Shown piece after piece: positions 22,811-30,340 of a DNA stretch of 30,340 nucleotides (within the stretch, counting starts at the first letter, position 1; each line of letters opens with the position of its first letter). The position numbers and the translations under genes are program-made. This DNA comes from an uncultured Clostridia bacterium (GTDB lineage Bacteria > Bacillota > Clostridia > UMGS1883), in NCBI GenBank assembly GCA_934476455.1, contig CAKSNY010000031.1, forward strand, positions 1 to 30,340, written 5' to 3'. The notes under the pieces were generated by a model. That model searched no databases and was not told where the DNA came from. It saw only the letters and a list, made by a program, of their open reading frames with translations.

Positions 22811-23695
22811 ATGAATATAAAATACAAAAAAAGCTTGGGCGAGCGTTCCTTTGACATATTTAACGCATTATTTATGATAGCAATACTTATCGTAACGTTA
22901 TATCCGTGTTATTACGTGCTAGTTGCCTCTGTCAGTGATCCAACGCGAATTTACAACGGCGGAGGGCTTGTGCTCTATCCCAAGGGGTTTGCATTTTACA
23001 GCTATGACGAAGTATTAAAAAGCAATCAGCTGTGGTCGGGATATCTCAATACTATTTTATATGTTTTGTTCGGCAGCCTGCTTAGCGTTTCACTGACTAT
23101 AAGTGCGGCATTTGCACTGACGCGCCGCGGACTTCCTGCAAGAAATACTTTGATGATGGCAATTTTATTTACAATGTATTTTTCGGGTGGTCTTATTCCC
23201 ACATACCTTGTAGTAAAAGGGCTGCATTTGTTAAACACACCTCTTGCGATGATTTTGCCGGGGGCGGTTTCTACCTATAACCTTATCATAGCAATAAGTT
23301 ATTTTAAGGGACTTCCGTACGAATTGGAAGAGGCGGCAAAAATTGACGGCGCAAACGATTATTACATACTCTTTAAAATTATGATGCCGCTCGCAAAACC
23401 GATTATTGCCGTTATAACACTGTATTACGCGGTTTCGTTGTGGAATAATTATTTTACGGCTCTTATATATCTTGATAACAGAGCATTATTTCCGCTGCAG
23501 CTTGTACTGCGTGAAATTTTAATACAAAATGACACTGCGTCCGTTTCGGCAAGCCAGGCGGGTGCGGTACAGGCATATGCGGACAATGTAAAGTATGCGA
23601 CGATTGTCGTTTCAACAATACCGATACTGTGCGTGTACCCGTTTATACAGAGATACTTTGTAAAGGGCGTTATGATTGGCGCGGTTAAGGAGTGA
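22811..23695 (+). CDS. ABC transporter permease, YtcP/LplC family
   Basis: This 294-residue protein has about six membrane helices, an N-terminal signature (AILIVTLYPCYYVLVASVSD), the EAA loop EEAAKIDGANDYYILFKIMMP and the conserved C-terminus YPFIQRYFVKGVMIGAVKE typical of the YtcP/LplC subfamily. It pairs with the preceding permease in one importer. Its stop TGA (23693-23695) overlaps the ribosome binding site of the next gene, so transcription and translation continue. Confidence 0.9.
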   Translation: MNIKYKKSLGERSFDIFNALFMIAILIVTLYPCYYVLVASVSDPTRIYNGGGLVLYPKGFAFYSYDEVLKSNQLWSGYLNTILYVLFGSLLSVSLTISAAFALTRRGLPARNTLMMAILFTMYFSGGLIPTYLVVKGLHLLNTPLAMILPGAVSTYNLIIAISYFKGLPYELEEAAKIDGANDYYILFKIMMPLAKPIIAVITLYYAVSLWNNYFTALIYLDNRALFPLQLVLREILIQNDTASVSASQAGAVQAYADNVKYATIVVSTIPILCVYPFIQRYFVKGVMIGAVKE

Positions 23696-23700
23696 CGGCT

Positions 23701-24726
23701 ATGAAAAACGAAACAATCCCAAAATATTGGAAAACTTCGGCAAAGGATATTGATGAATGTCTTGACATTGTAAGAGGTGCAAGTGTGCACCGCATAGCTT
23801 CATCAGCCGGAAAAAGGACAATACGAATGGTGCAGTACGGCACACCGAATAAGTTTGAAAGAACAGCTAATTTAAGCTCTGCCTTAGGTGCGGGCGACAG
23901 AAACTGTTTTGCCGATAAATCCAAAACTGACTATAAGCCGACCGTATTTTTAGTTGGATGTGTGCACGGCGGAGAGTTTGAAGGCACGGCTGCGATGCTG
24001 AATTTTATAAAGCTGATGGAAACCGGAACCGACTATTGCGGTGTACGGCGCGACAGCTTGCTTCAGGCTGCACAAAAGGTCAATCTTCTGCTTATTCCAT
24101 GTATTAACCCGGACGGAAGAAGCCATATTCCATTTAACAGCTTTGTGGGAAAAAGCCTTGAAGACCTTAGATATTATAATCAAGGAACATGGAAGGACGG
24201 TACCTTGTGTAATTGGCCCGACTGCAAAAAGGTTCATCCCTTAAAAGATTACGTAGATTATCTTGGCGGATATTTCAATGACGACGGTGTAAATCTTATG
24301 CACGATAATTTCTTTGGTAAAAAAAGCGCCGAGGTACAAGCTCTTTTAGATATTGCAGAGGAAAACGTACCTGATTTTACGGTGCTGCTGCACGGCGGTG
24401 CAAACTCGGTAAATTCGGTGATACAGCCGGCGTATGCTCCCAAACCTATAAAAAGAAAAGTGACTGATATGTGTCTCGGTCTGAAAAAAATGTGCGATGC
24501 CGCATCGTTAAGGTTTGATATGCCGCGTGAGTACTGCGGTGAAGACGAAGAAACCCCTGCATCGTTTAATCTTCCTTCTGCGATGCAGCACATCTGCGGA
24601 GAACCATGTATAACATACGAGGCAAATCAGGGGCTTAACGGCTCGCATGAAGAATATGATGAAATATATATGCAGCATCTGCTGCTGTTTGAAAGCGTAA
24701 TAAAGTTTGTTTCTGAAGGAAGGTGA
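23701..24726 (+). CDS. M14-family zinc carboxypeptidase/deacylase-like protein
   Basis: The 341-residue protein carries the M14 core: VGCVHGGEFEGTAAML (HxxE zinc pair), INPDGR, LLHGG (third zinc His) and ITYEANQG with the likely catalytic Glu. There is no signal peptide, so it is cytoplasmic. I use ATG 23701, 8 nt after AAGGAG (23687-23692); a GTG at 23692 would start inside that site. M14 members cleave C-terminal amino acids or, in the aspartoacylase-like branch, N-acyl groups. Co-transcription with a glycan importer and a lyase suggests it processes an imported amide- or peptide-linked substrate. Specific substrate is unknown. Confidence 0.75.
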   Translation: MKNETIPKYWKTSAKDIDECLDIVRGASVHRIASSAGKRTIRMVQYGTPNKFERTANLSSALGAGDRNCFADKSKTDYKPTVFLVGCVHGGEFEGTAAMLNFIKLMETGTDYCGVRRDSLLQAAQKVNLLLIPCINPDGRSHIPFNSFVGKSLEDLRYYNQGTWKDGTLCNWPDCKKVHPLKDYVDYLGGYFNDDGVNLMHDNFFGKKSAEVQALLDIAEENVPDFTVLLHGGANSVNSVIQPAYAPKPIKRKVTDMCLGLKKMCDAASLRFDMPREYCGEDEETPASFNLPSAMQHICGEPCITYEANQGLNGSHEEYDEIYMQHLLLFESVIKFVSEGR

Positions 24727-24732
24727 CGCAAG

Positions 24733-27700
24733 GTGAATAAAAAAATAAAAGGTATTATTGCCCTGATCCTTTCGGCGGTGTTATCATCGTCGGCGGCAAG
24801 CGCCGCGTCAATTGAAAAGTGGGATGGCTATGTAGGCGATGAAGGTGCGGTTAAAAGTGAAGAAACCGTGCTTGTAAATATGAATCTTTTGTCGTCAATT
24901 ACGGCAGCAAACGGTGCCCCGAGTTCAAAAATACGCAAAAACGCTCTCTACACTTGTAGATGGACAAACCACACGGCGGTAGGGCAAATAAATTTTAAAG
25001 TGCCAAGAGATTGGTCGGGCATTGATAAAATAAAAATACCGATTTATTCGGCGGTTGCAACACACGCACAATTAACAATTGTAATAGAGTGCGATTATGT
25101 TCCGTCGCCGACGGCAAAAAGCTCATACTTTTCGTATATCACAAATATAAATTGGACCGGCTGGAAAGACATTGAGATAGACCCTTACAATGATATGAAC
25201 AATGCAAATAAGGCAAGCCTTGAAAAGGTACGGGGGTTAAAATTCAGCGCTGACGGCTGGGGAGGTATTCCGGACGAAAAATCCGACTTATATTTTGATA
25301 CTATTGTCGGCATAAAGGGCTCTGCGCGAAGCGACGGCGAACAGACAGGTCCCGGGAAAACATATTCGGAGGCGGAAATATCGGATTTCAAGGAAAAACT
25401 TGGCAGCGGTGCTGCACTGTATAGCTATTCGGGTTACTTTTACAAGAACGGAAAGCTGGAGCCGATAAGCAAAAACGGCGCAGCCGTAACCGTGAAAGAC
25501 AACACACTGTTTGTACCTGCCGAATTTTGGGAAAAAGCATTTTCTGCAAAAGTTTCGGAAAACGGCGGCGAATGCTTAATAAATGCCGGAGATAAGTCAG
25601 TATCTTTTAAAATAGGGGAGGATACCGGCGGGGGAGCGCTCTTTATAAAGAAGGATACCTGCTATGTACCGCTTGAGGCGAGCGCAAAAGAGCTTGGAAT
25701 GAGCTTTTCCTCCGCAGGAATGTTAAGCGTTGTTTCAGCAAAGGAGGGAAGCGCCATAACAGAAAACGATGTTATGCGCGGCGTCGGAGGTTATTTGGCA
25801 TGCCCGACGGAAATTGACCCGAAAACCGTAAATGAGGATGACTATACTCTGCTGAAAAATAAGTACAGGCAGTATCTTTTAGGTGATGAAAATAATGATT
25901 TAAACGATGAACTTGTACAAATGCTGATACGAAAAATCGACAGCGCCGCCGACGGCGCGCTCAAAAATATAAATCTTGACCCCTCTGCAACAGTACTTTT
26001 CGGCGATAAAAATGTAGAAGTAACGGCGGATATGGGTGTGCAGTACCGGTATATGTGGAATATGGCACGTGCGTACGGGACATACGGTTCAAAATATTAC
26101 AAGGACCCGACCATAAAAAGCAATGTAATGTATTCTTTGGAGTGGCTTTACAATCACTATTACGGACAGGCGGAAATAGACGGAACAGGCTGGAGAGATA
26201 TACGGCTTTATAACTGGTGGGATTGGTATATAAACGTTCCCGGGTATCTTATGAATACGTTGTTTGTTTTCGAGCCGCAGATGCTTCAAACGGAAATAGA
26301 AAAATATCTTTCTCCGTTTGAATATATGAGAAAAGAAGTATTTCGGACACAGAACAATGTAGAAGATGCGCAGTCAAGGAGCAAGGTCGTAACGCTTTCT
26401 GCAATTTTACACGAAAATACGGAGCTTATGAATGAGTGTATGCGTGACTTTAACTTGATGCTGCAAACAGTTGAACGAGGAAACGGTGTATATGAGGATG
26501 GGTCGTACATTCTTCACTCGGTATATCCGCAGGAGGGTTCATATGCGGCGGATCTTTTGGTCGGGCGTTTTATGGATATAGCCTCCATCCTTGCAGGGAC
26601 AAAGTTTGAGATAACAAGCCCGCAGAAATATAACCAAATGATGTGGATGAACAAGGTGTTCCGCCCGGTTATGTACAACGGTACAGTCTTTAACCGAAAT
26701 AACGGAAGATATCCGGAAAACTCTTCGGCATCGGCGTCTGTTATAATTAAGGGAGCGCTTGAGCTTTTGGGCAGCTTCGACGAGGAGGACGATAAAATCC
26801 TTAAAGATATAATCCGCGAAAATTGCAGTGAAGCAGGGCTGAAAAACGTAATAAATACGCTTGATAATATGTCTTTTATAAGCAAGCTTCGCGAGGTGTT
26901 GAACGAAAAAAGCGACAGCGGCAGAAAATACATATACGGACAGATGCGCTATAACACGGATGTTGCGGTACAGCACAGAGAAAACTATGCGGCAAGCCTT
27001 GCAATGAGTTCGTCAAGGATAGGAATTTATGAGAGCATAGGGCAGTGCAATAAGAAAGGCTGGTATCAGGGTGACGGCGCTTTGTGGGTGTATAATGACA
27101 AAACAACGCCCACAAACGACCAATTTGGGAGAAGCTTTTTCTCAAATGCAAATATGTACCGTATTCCCGGAACAACGGAGGACACGCAGGAACGTCAGGC
27201 AGTAAGCGTACATCCCGCGTATCTTCCCGCAAAGGATTTTGTCGGAGGTACGGATATGGACGACAAATACGTTGCAGCGGCATTTGATTTTGAAGCTTAT
27301 CATTATGAAGATATTGACACAACGGTTGATGACGGTGGCGGCGGCTTCCCGCAGCACTTCTCCGATTTAACGGCGAAAAAATCTTACTTTATGTTTGATG
27401 ATGAGATCGTTTCGTTAGGCTCGGATATAAAATCAACAAACAATGCAAATGTAAATACGTATGTTGACAACAGAGAACTGTATAAACAAAGCCTTTCAAA
27501 TCCTGATACAGCAGACAGCAGTGGAATTATATACGGTGCAGAGGATATTGTTGTAGATTCCAATATGCTTGAAAAACAGGCGGAAATTACAAAAAATTAT
27601 ACAAACCCGTCATACGTTTATCTTGAGGGATTCGGCGGATATTATTTCCCGAGCGGCGGAGATGTAACCATAAACAAAACAGGCAACGAGAACAGCTTCT

Positions 27701-28143
27701 TTGAAATTTGGTTAAATCACGGGTTGAAGCCCAATAACGCAAAATATGCATATGTAATGCTTCCCGGGAAAAACGCAGAGGAATGTGCCCAATATGCAGC
27801 TTCGCCCAACATATTGATAAAAAAATGCGACAAGGACGTTCATTCTGTATTGGACAAAAGCACAAATATTACCGCAACCGTCTTTTGGAACGCAGGCAGC
27901 GAAGGTGATATCGAAGCTACCGAGCCTATGGTGGTTATGACAAAAGAAAATGGCGGTAAGTTCGACATAAGCGTGTCAGACCCGACGAGAAAGCTTAACA
28001 GTGCAAAAGTTGTAATTAAAGGGAATTTGACATTGCTGTCAGCAGATGAGAGAATAACCGCAGAGGTAAAAGACGGAAAAACAACTCTTACAATAAACTT
28101 TGCATCGGCAGGCGGGAAGACTTTAAAGGCAGAGCTTCAATAA
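24733..28143 (+). CDS. Secreted polysaccharide lyase, PL8 family (hyaluronate/chondroitin/xanthan lyase-like)
   Basis: The protein has 1136 residues. The signal peptide is residues 1-25 (LSAVLSSSAASAA). Then come a beta-sandwich carbohydrate-binding-like region (~40-200), a copper-amine-oxidase-N-like stalk domain (~245-340), the PL8 alpha/alpha toroid (~370-690) and PL8 beta domains (~715-1130, with SSSRIGIYES, KGWYQGDGALWVYND, RIPGTTEDT). Catalytic His595 in DGSYILH and Tyr604 keep the exact nine-residue spacing of the family, and Arg659 lies in FNRNNGRYPEN. The usual catalytic Asn, 50 residues before His, aligns with Asp545 (VEDAQSRS), which is unusual. PL8 enzymes beta-eliminate uronic-acid-containing chains; the substrate is not determined. 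The start is GTG at 24733 after AAGGAAGG. Confidence 0.85.
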   Translation: MNKKIKGIIALILSAVLSSSAASAASIEKWDGYVGDEGAVKSEETVLVNMNLLSSITAANGAPSSKIRKNALYTCRWTNHTAVGQINFKVPRDWSGIDKIKIPIYSAVATHAQLTIVIECDYVPSPTAKSSYFSYITNINWTGWKDIEIDPYNDMNNANKASLEKVRGLKFSADGWGGIPDEKSDLYFDTIVGIKGSARSDGEQTGPGKTYSEAEISDFKEKLGSGAALYSYSGYFYKNGKLEPISKNGAAVTVKDNTLFVPAEFWEKAFSAKVSENGGECLINAGDKSVSFKIGEDTGGGALFIKKDTCYVPLEASAKELGMSFSSAGMLSVVSAKEGSAITENDVMRGVGGYLACPTEIDPKTVNEDDYTLLKNKYRQYLLGDENNDLNDELVQMLIRKIDSAADGALKNINLDPSATVLFGDKNVEVTADMGVQYRYMWNMARAYGTYGSKYYKDPTIKSNVMYSLEWLYNHYYGQAEIDGTGWRDIRLYNWWDWYINVPGYLMNTLFVFEPQMLQTEIEKYLSPFEYMRKEVFRTQNNVEDAQSRSKVVTLSAILHENTELMNECMRDFNLMLQTVERGNGVYEDGSYILHSVYPQEGSYAADLLVGRFMDIASILAGTKFEITSPQKYNQMMWMNKVFRPVMYNGTVFNRNNGRYPENSSASASVIIKGALELLGSFDEEDDKILKDIIRENCSEAGLKNVINTLDNMSFISKLREVLNEKSDSGRKYIYGQMRYNTDVAVQHRENYAASLAMSSSRIGIYESIGQCNKKGWYQGDGALWVYNDKTTPTNDQFGRSFFSNANMYRIPGTTEDTQERQAVSVHPAYLPAKDFVGGTDMDDKYVAAAFDFEAYHYEDIDTTVDDGGGGFPQHFSDLTAKKSYFMFDDEIVSLGSDIKSTNNANVNTYVDNRELYKQSLSNPDTADSSGIIYGAEDIVVDSNMLEKQAEITKNYTNPSYVYLEGFGGYYFPSGGDVTINKTGNENSFFEIWLNHGLKPNNAKYAYVMLPGKNAEECAQYAASPNILIKKCDKDVHSVLDKSTNITATVFWNAGSEGDIEATEPMVVMTKENGGKFDISVSDPTRKLNSAKVVIKGNLTLLSADERITAEVKDGKTTLTINFASAGGKTLKAELQ

Positions 28144-28176
28144 AAACAATTATATATACAGAAGGGAATTTAAAAA

Positions 28177-29769
28177 ATGAGAAAATTTTTAGGGATTATA
28201 ACTGCAATAACACTGGTAGCTTCGGCATCGGCGGTGGGCGCATATGATGTAAACGAAGTAAAAACCGTAAATTCATTTGGTACCGTTATATATGAAGAAA
28301 AATACGAAAGCGGTATAGGAAACACGGAAATTAAAGCAGTATCAACGGAAAAAAAGGATAATGCACACGGAAATTCATTAGTCCTCACAGCTACAAAGGG
28401 AACAGACGCTTTGGCAAGAAACAATCATACAACAGTTGACAAAACACACAACGCCGCCCAAACACCGTCTGCAGAAAAGCTTTATTATTACGGCATACAG
28501 AAAATAAGCTTTGACTTTTGCCTTGACAGCCTTTCGGAGGGGTATATAGGACTGATCACATATAAAAGCGGAATCAGACCTCAAATAATCAGATTCGATA
28601 CTGACGGAAAAATGTATTTTTGCGGTACGGAAACAAATGTAAACTATCAGCCGAACAAATGGTATAATGCGGAGGTTTATATTGACAACACAAACAAAAA
28701 ATGCAGCGTATATATCAACGGCAACAGAATTGTAAGCGATACGGCGATTAAAAATGAAGAAACTTATTTTACAAGATGCGATTTCTATTTAGGCAAGCTT
28801 AAGCCGGCAGACGAGCGTGAAAGTGCAAAGCTGTATATCGACAACCTTAGCTACCGTGTTTTGTCCGACATAACCGCATATGACGAAATCATAAGAAATG
28901 ACACGTTTGACACAGACCTCGGGAGCTACGATACAAGCGTAACCGTGTCACGAAAAAGCGCCGCTCAGGAAAGTGAAAAATACGGCAGCGTAGCAGAAAT
29001 TTCAAAAAGCGGATCAAGCGGCGTGTTTCGGTTACACAGAAGAATTATAGATGAAGGCTATGTGTGGAATACAATCGGTTGCCCGCTAAATGATAATCAA
29101 AAGAGTAAATCAAAAATAGTGGAGATGAGTGTTGATATATGCCCTTCAGAAACGGACAAGCGCGTCAGCATACAGGCAATAGGCTGTGACGGAACAGATA
29201 CTCTGCAAACAGGTGAACTTGTTGTGTTCAGAACAGACGGCAAGGCATGGTGGTTAAGCAATACAGGCGGAAGCAATAAGCAGATTTCATACGAGGCAAA
29301 CAAGTGGTATAATATTAAATTTAAATTAGATTATATAGCAAAAAAGTATGATGCATATTTAAACGGCGAGCTTGTACTCAGCGGCAAGGATGCTTCAAAC
29401 ATTTTGAAGGGCGATCATTTTGTTTCAATGGGAATAAGTGTGAATGATACCTCTGTAGAGATAGACAACTTTTGTATCAAGTATGCAGGTTCGAAATGCA
29501 GCGATCAGCTGTTTAAAATGAATCAAAATGAGGATGAATACTTAGGTTATGTGTCTTACGGCGCTAATCCGGCAGGGAAAACATTTGTTGTGGCAGGTTA
29601 CGACAGAAACGGCAAGCTTATGGGTGTAAGCTTCGGAAAAATACCCGAATCTGAAAACGGGGCGTATTCAATTACAAGGGCAATGCTTCCGTCGGAAGCG
29701 ACAGATAAAAGATACTTTGTATGGAATATAAATACATTGACACCGCAGGAAGTTACTGCACAGAAATAA
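28177..29769 (+). CDS. Secreted protein with two LamG/concanavalin-like domains
   Basis: The 530-residue protein has a signal peptide (MRKFLGIITAITLVASASA). Two similar jelly-roll-like halves (~30-225 and ~235-430) contain matching strands: KWYNAEVYIDNTNKKCSVYING and KWYNIKFKLDYIAKKYDAYLNG each with the W-x3-x-x-F pattern of LamG-type lectin folds. A C-terminal ~90-residue domain (FVVAGYDRNGKLMGVSFGKI) resembles a module often found at the ends of clostridial carbohydrate-active enzymes. No catalytic residues are recognised. It is 33 bp after the lyase with an AAGGGA site, so it is probably a glycan-binding accessory of the same operon. Confidence 0.7.
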   Translation: MRKFLGIITAITLVASASAVGAYDVNEVKTVNSFGTVIYEEKYESGIGNTEIKAVSTEKKDNAHGNSLVLTATKGTDALARNNHTTVDKTHNAAQTPSAEKLYYYGIQKISFDFCLDSLSEGYIGLITYKSGIRPQIIRFDTDGKMYFCGTETNVNYQPNKWYNAEVYIDNTNKKCSVYINGNRIVSDTAIKNEETYFTRCDFYLGKLKPADERESAKLYIDNLSYRVLSDITAYDEIIRNDTFDTDLGSYDTSVTVSRKSAAQESEKYGSVAEISKSGSSGVFRLHRRIIDEGYVWNTIGCPLNDNQKSKSKIVEMSVDICPSETDKRVSIQAIGCDGTDTLQTGELVVFRTDGKAWWLSNTGGSNKQISYEANKWYNIKFKLDYIAKKYDAYLNGELVLSGKDASNILKGDHFVSMGISVNDTSVEIDNFCIKYAGSKCSDQLFKMNQNEDEYLGYVSYGANPAGKTFVVAGYDRNGKLMGVSFGKIPESENGAYSITRAMLPSEATDKRYFVWNINTLTPQEVTAQK

Positions 29770-29782
29770 AGGATGTGACAAT

Positions 29783-30340
29783 ATGAAAACCTGGAAGATG
29801 CGGCTTTTAATGTTTTTAACATTGGCAATATTTAGTTTGGGGCTCGGCGCACAAGCGGCGCCAAGCCCTGACGACGGATATGCGGTAACTATCACCGAAA
29901 AAGATTTTTCGGACGGAAAAATAGACGGACGATACTTTGAAATGAAGCTGCCCGGGCAGACAATTGCAGAGGATACGGGCGACGGGGAACATCAAATGGC
30001 AATGAAGCTTATAACAAATCCGGATTCCGGAAACGACAATTTCTTTCGTGTAAAATATCAGTACATAGACCCGAAATTTGAAACCGGATATATGCCGAGT
30101 GATGAAACAAAAGCAAGATTTTCACAGGCAAAGTTTTGCATCGATTTGTATTTTGACGAATGCCTTGAAAGCTACTTTGCGATTTATGATTATAACAAAT
30201 CTGCATTAAACCTTGTTCGGTTTACGCCGGACGGTTCGGCAATTTTTTTAAACGGCGGCACGGTAAGCTATGAAAAAGGAAAATGGTATACTTTTACCTT
30301 TTACACCGATTTTCAAAATAACAGCTACAGCGCTTATATG
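29783..30340 (+). CDS. Secreted LamG-like protein, truncated by window edge
   Basis: The frame is open from ATG 29783 to the window end (186 codons). AAAGGA at 29768-29773 precedes the start, 13 bp after the previous stop. The signal peptide is MKTWKMRLLMFLTLAIFSLG, with cleavage likely near AQAA. The mature part contains GKWYTFTFYTDFQNNSYSAYM, matching the repeated KWYN...YxxYxNG strand of the upstream gene, so the two are paralogues. The rest lies outside the window and may carry a catalytic domain. Confidence 0.75.
   Translation, partial: MKTWKMRLLMFLTLAIFSLGLGAQAAPSPDDGYAVTITEKDFSDGKIDGRYFEMKLPGQTIAEDTGDGEHQMAMKLITNPDSGNDNFFRVKYQYIDPKFETGYMPSDETKARFSQAKFCIDLYFDECLESYFAIYDYNKSALNLVRFTPDGSAIFLNGGTVSYEKGKWYTFTFYTDFQNNSYSAYM

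Noticed and set aside
1..30340. CRISPR arrays, tRNA or rRNA genes
   Set aside because: No regularly spaced repeats, cloverleaf-like sequences or rRNA-like stretches were seen on either strand.

Overview
The window looks like chromosome of a spore-forming clostridial Firmicute. The evidence is a CotJC-type (spore-coat) manganese catalase gene, strong AGGAGG-like ribosome binding sites, LplB/YtcP-type sugar ABC permeases, a YesN-like AraC sensor-regulator, and a large serine recombinase of the TnpX/TndX/SpoIVCA kind. The species cannot be named from the sequence. Base composition changes by block: 1-4.9 kb is very AT-rich, the 6.6-15.1 kb operon is clearly richer in GC, and 17.8-30.3 kb is intermediate.

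Layout. (1) 34-4693, minus strand: a probable anti-phage module, made of a 1282-residue STAND-type NTPase with an N-terminal Cap4/DUF4297-like nuclease domain and a small helical protein transcribed ahead of it. (2) 4891-5235 and 17640-17762: two pieces of one cotJC gene, split by 12,422 bp. The outer ends of the gene are also missing or altered. (3) 5218-17641: the intervening element, bounded by a direct TTGCAGCAGA repeat with a GA dinucleotide at the inferred crossover. From left to right it carries a Phd/ParE-type toxin-antitoxin pair, a broken CBM9-like gene end, a divergent DeoR regulator, an eight-gene sugar or amino-sugar operon (TIM-like, SIS, neutral-ceramidase-like, YjbQ, FGGY kinase, transaldolase/FSA, NagA-like, NagB-like), a decayed GH4 gene start between strong terminators, a 46-codon ORF and the serine recombinase next to the right end. 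(4) 17858-30340: a polysaccharide-use locus with a membrane AraC regulator, lipoprotein binding protein, two permeases, an M14-like metallopeptidase-fold protein, a secreted PL8-family lyase and two secreted LamG-like proteins. The last is cut by the window edge.

Main result. Joining the two inner ends of the element in silico gives an attP with 17 of 23 positions matching between its two half-sites, centred exactly on GA. Joining the two outer ends restores an uninterrupted CotJC reading frame (LAAEQKAR). A 9-bp arm motif lies 15 bp from the centre in attP and 10 bp from the centre in attB. This 5-bp offset is the one known to distinguish attP from attB in large serine integrases. The window therefore holds a skin-like or Tn4451-like element inserted in a sporulation gene, carrying a catabolic operon as cargo instead of conjugation or resistance genes.

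The two carbohydrate regions may work together. The right-hand locus would cleave and import a (probably acidic or amino-sugar) glycan, and the element's transporter-less operon would process amino-sugar phosphates. This link is inference only.
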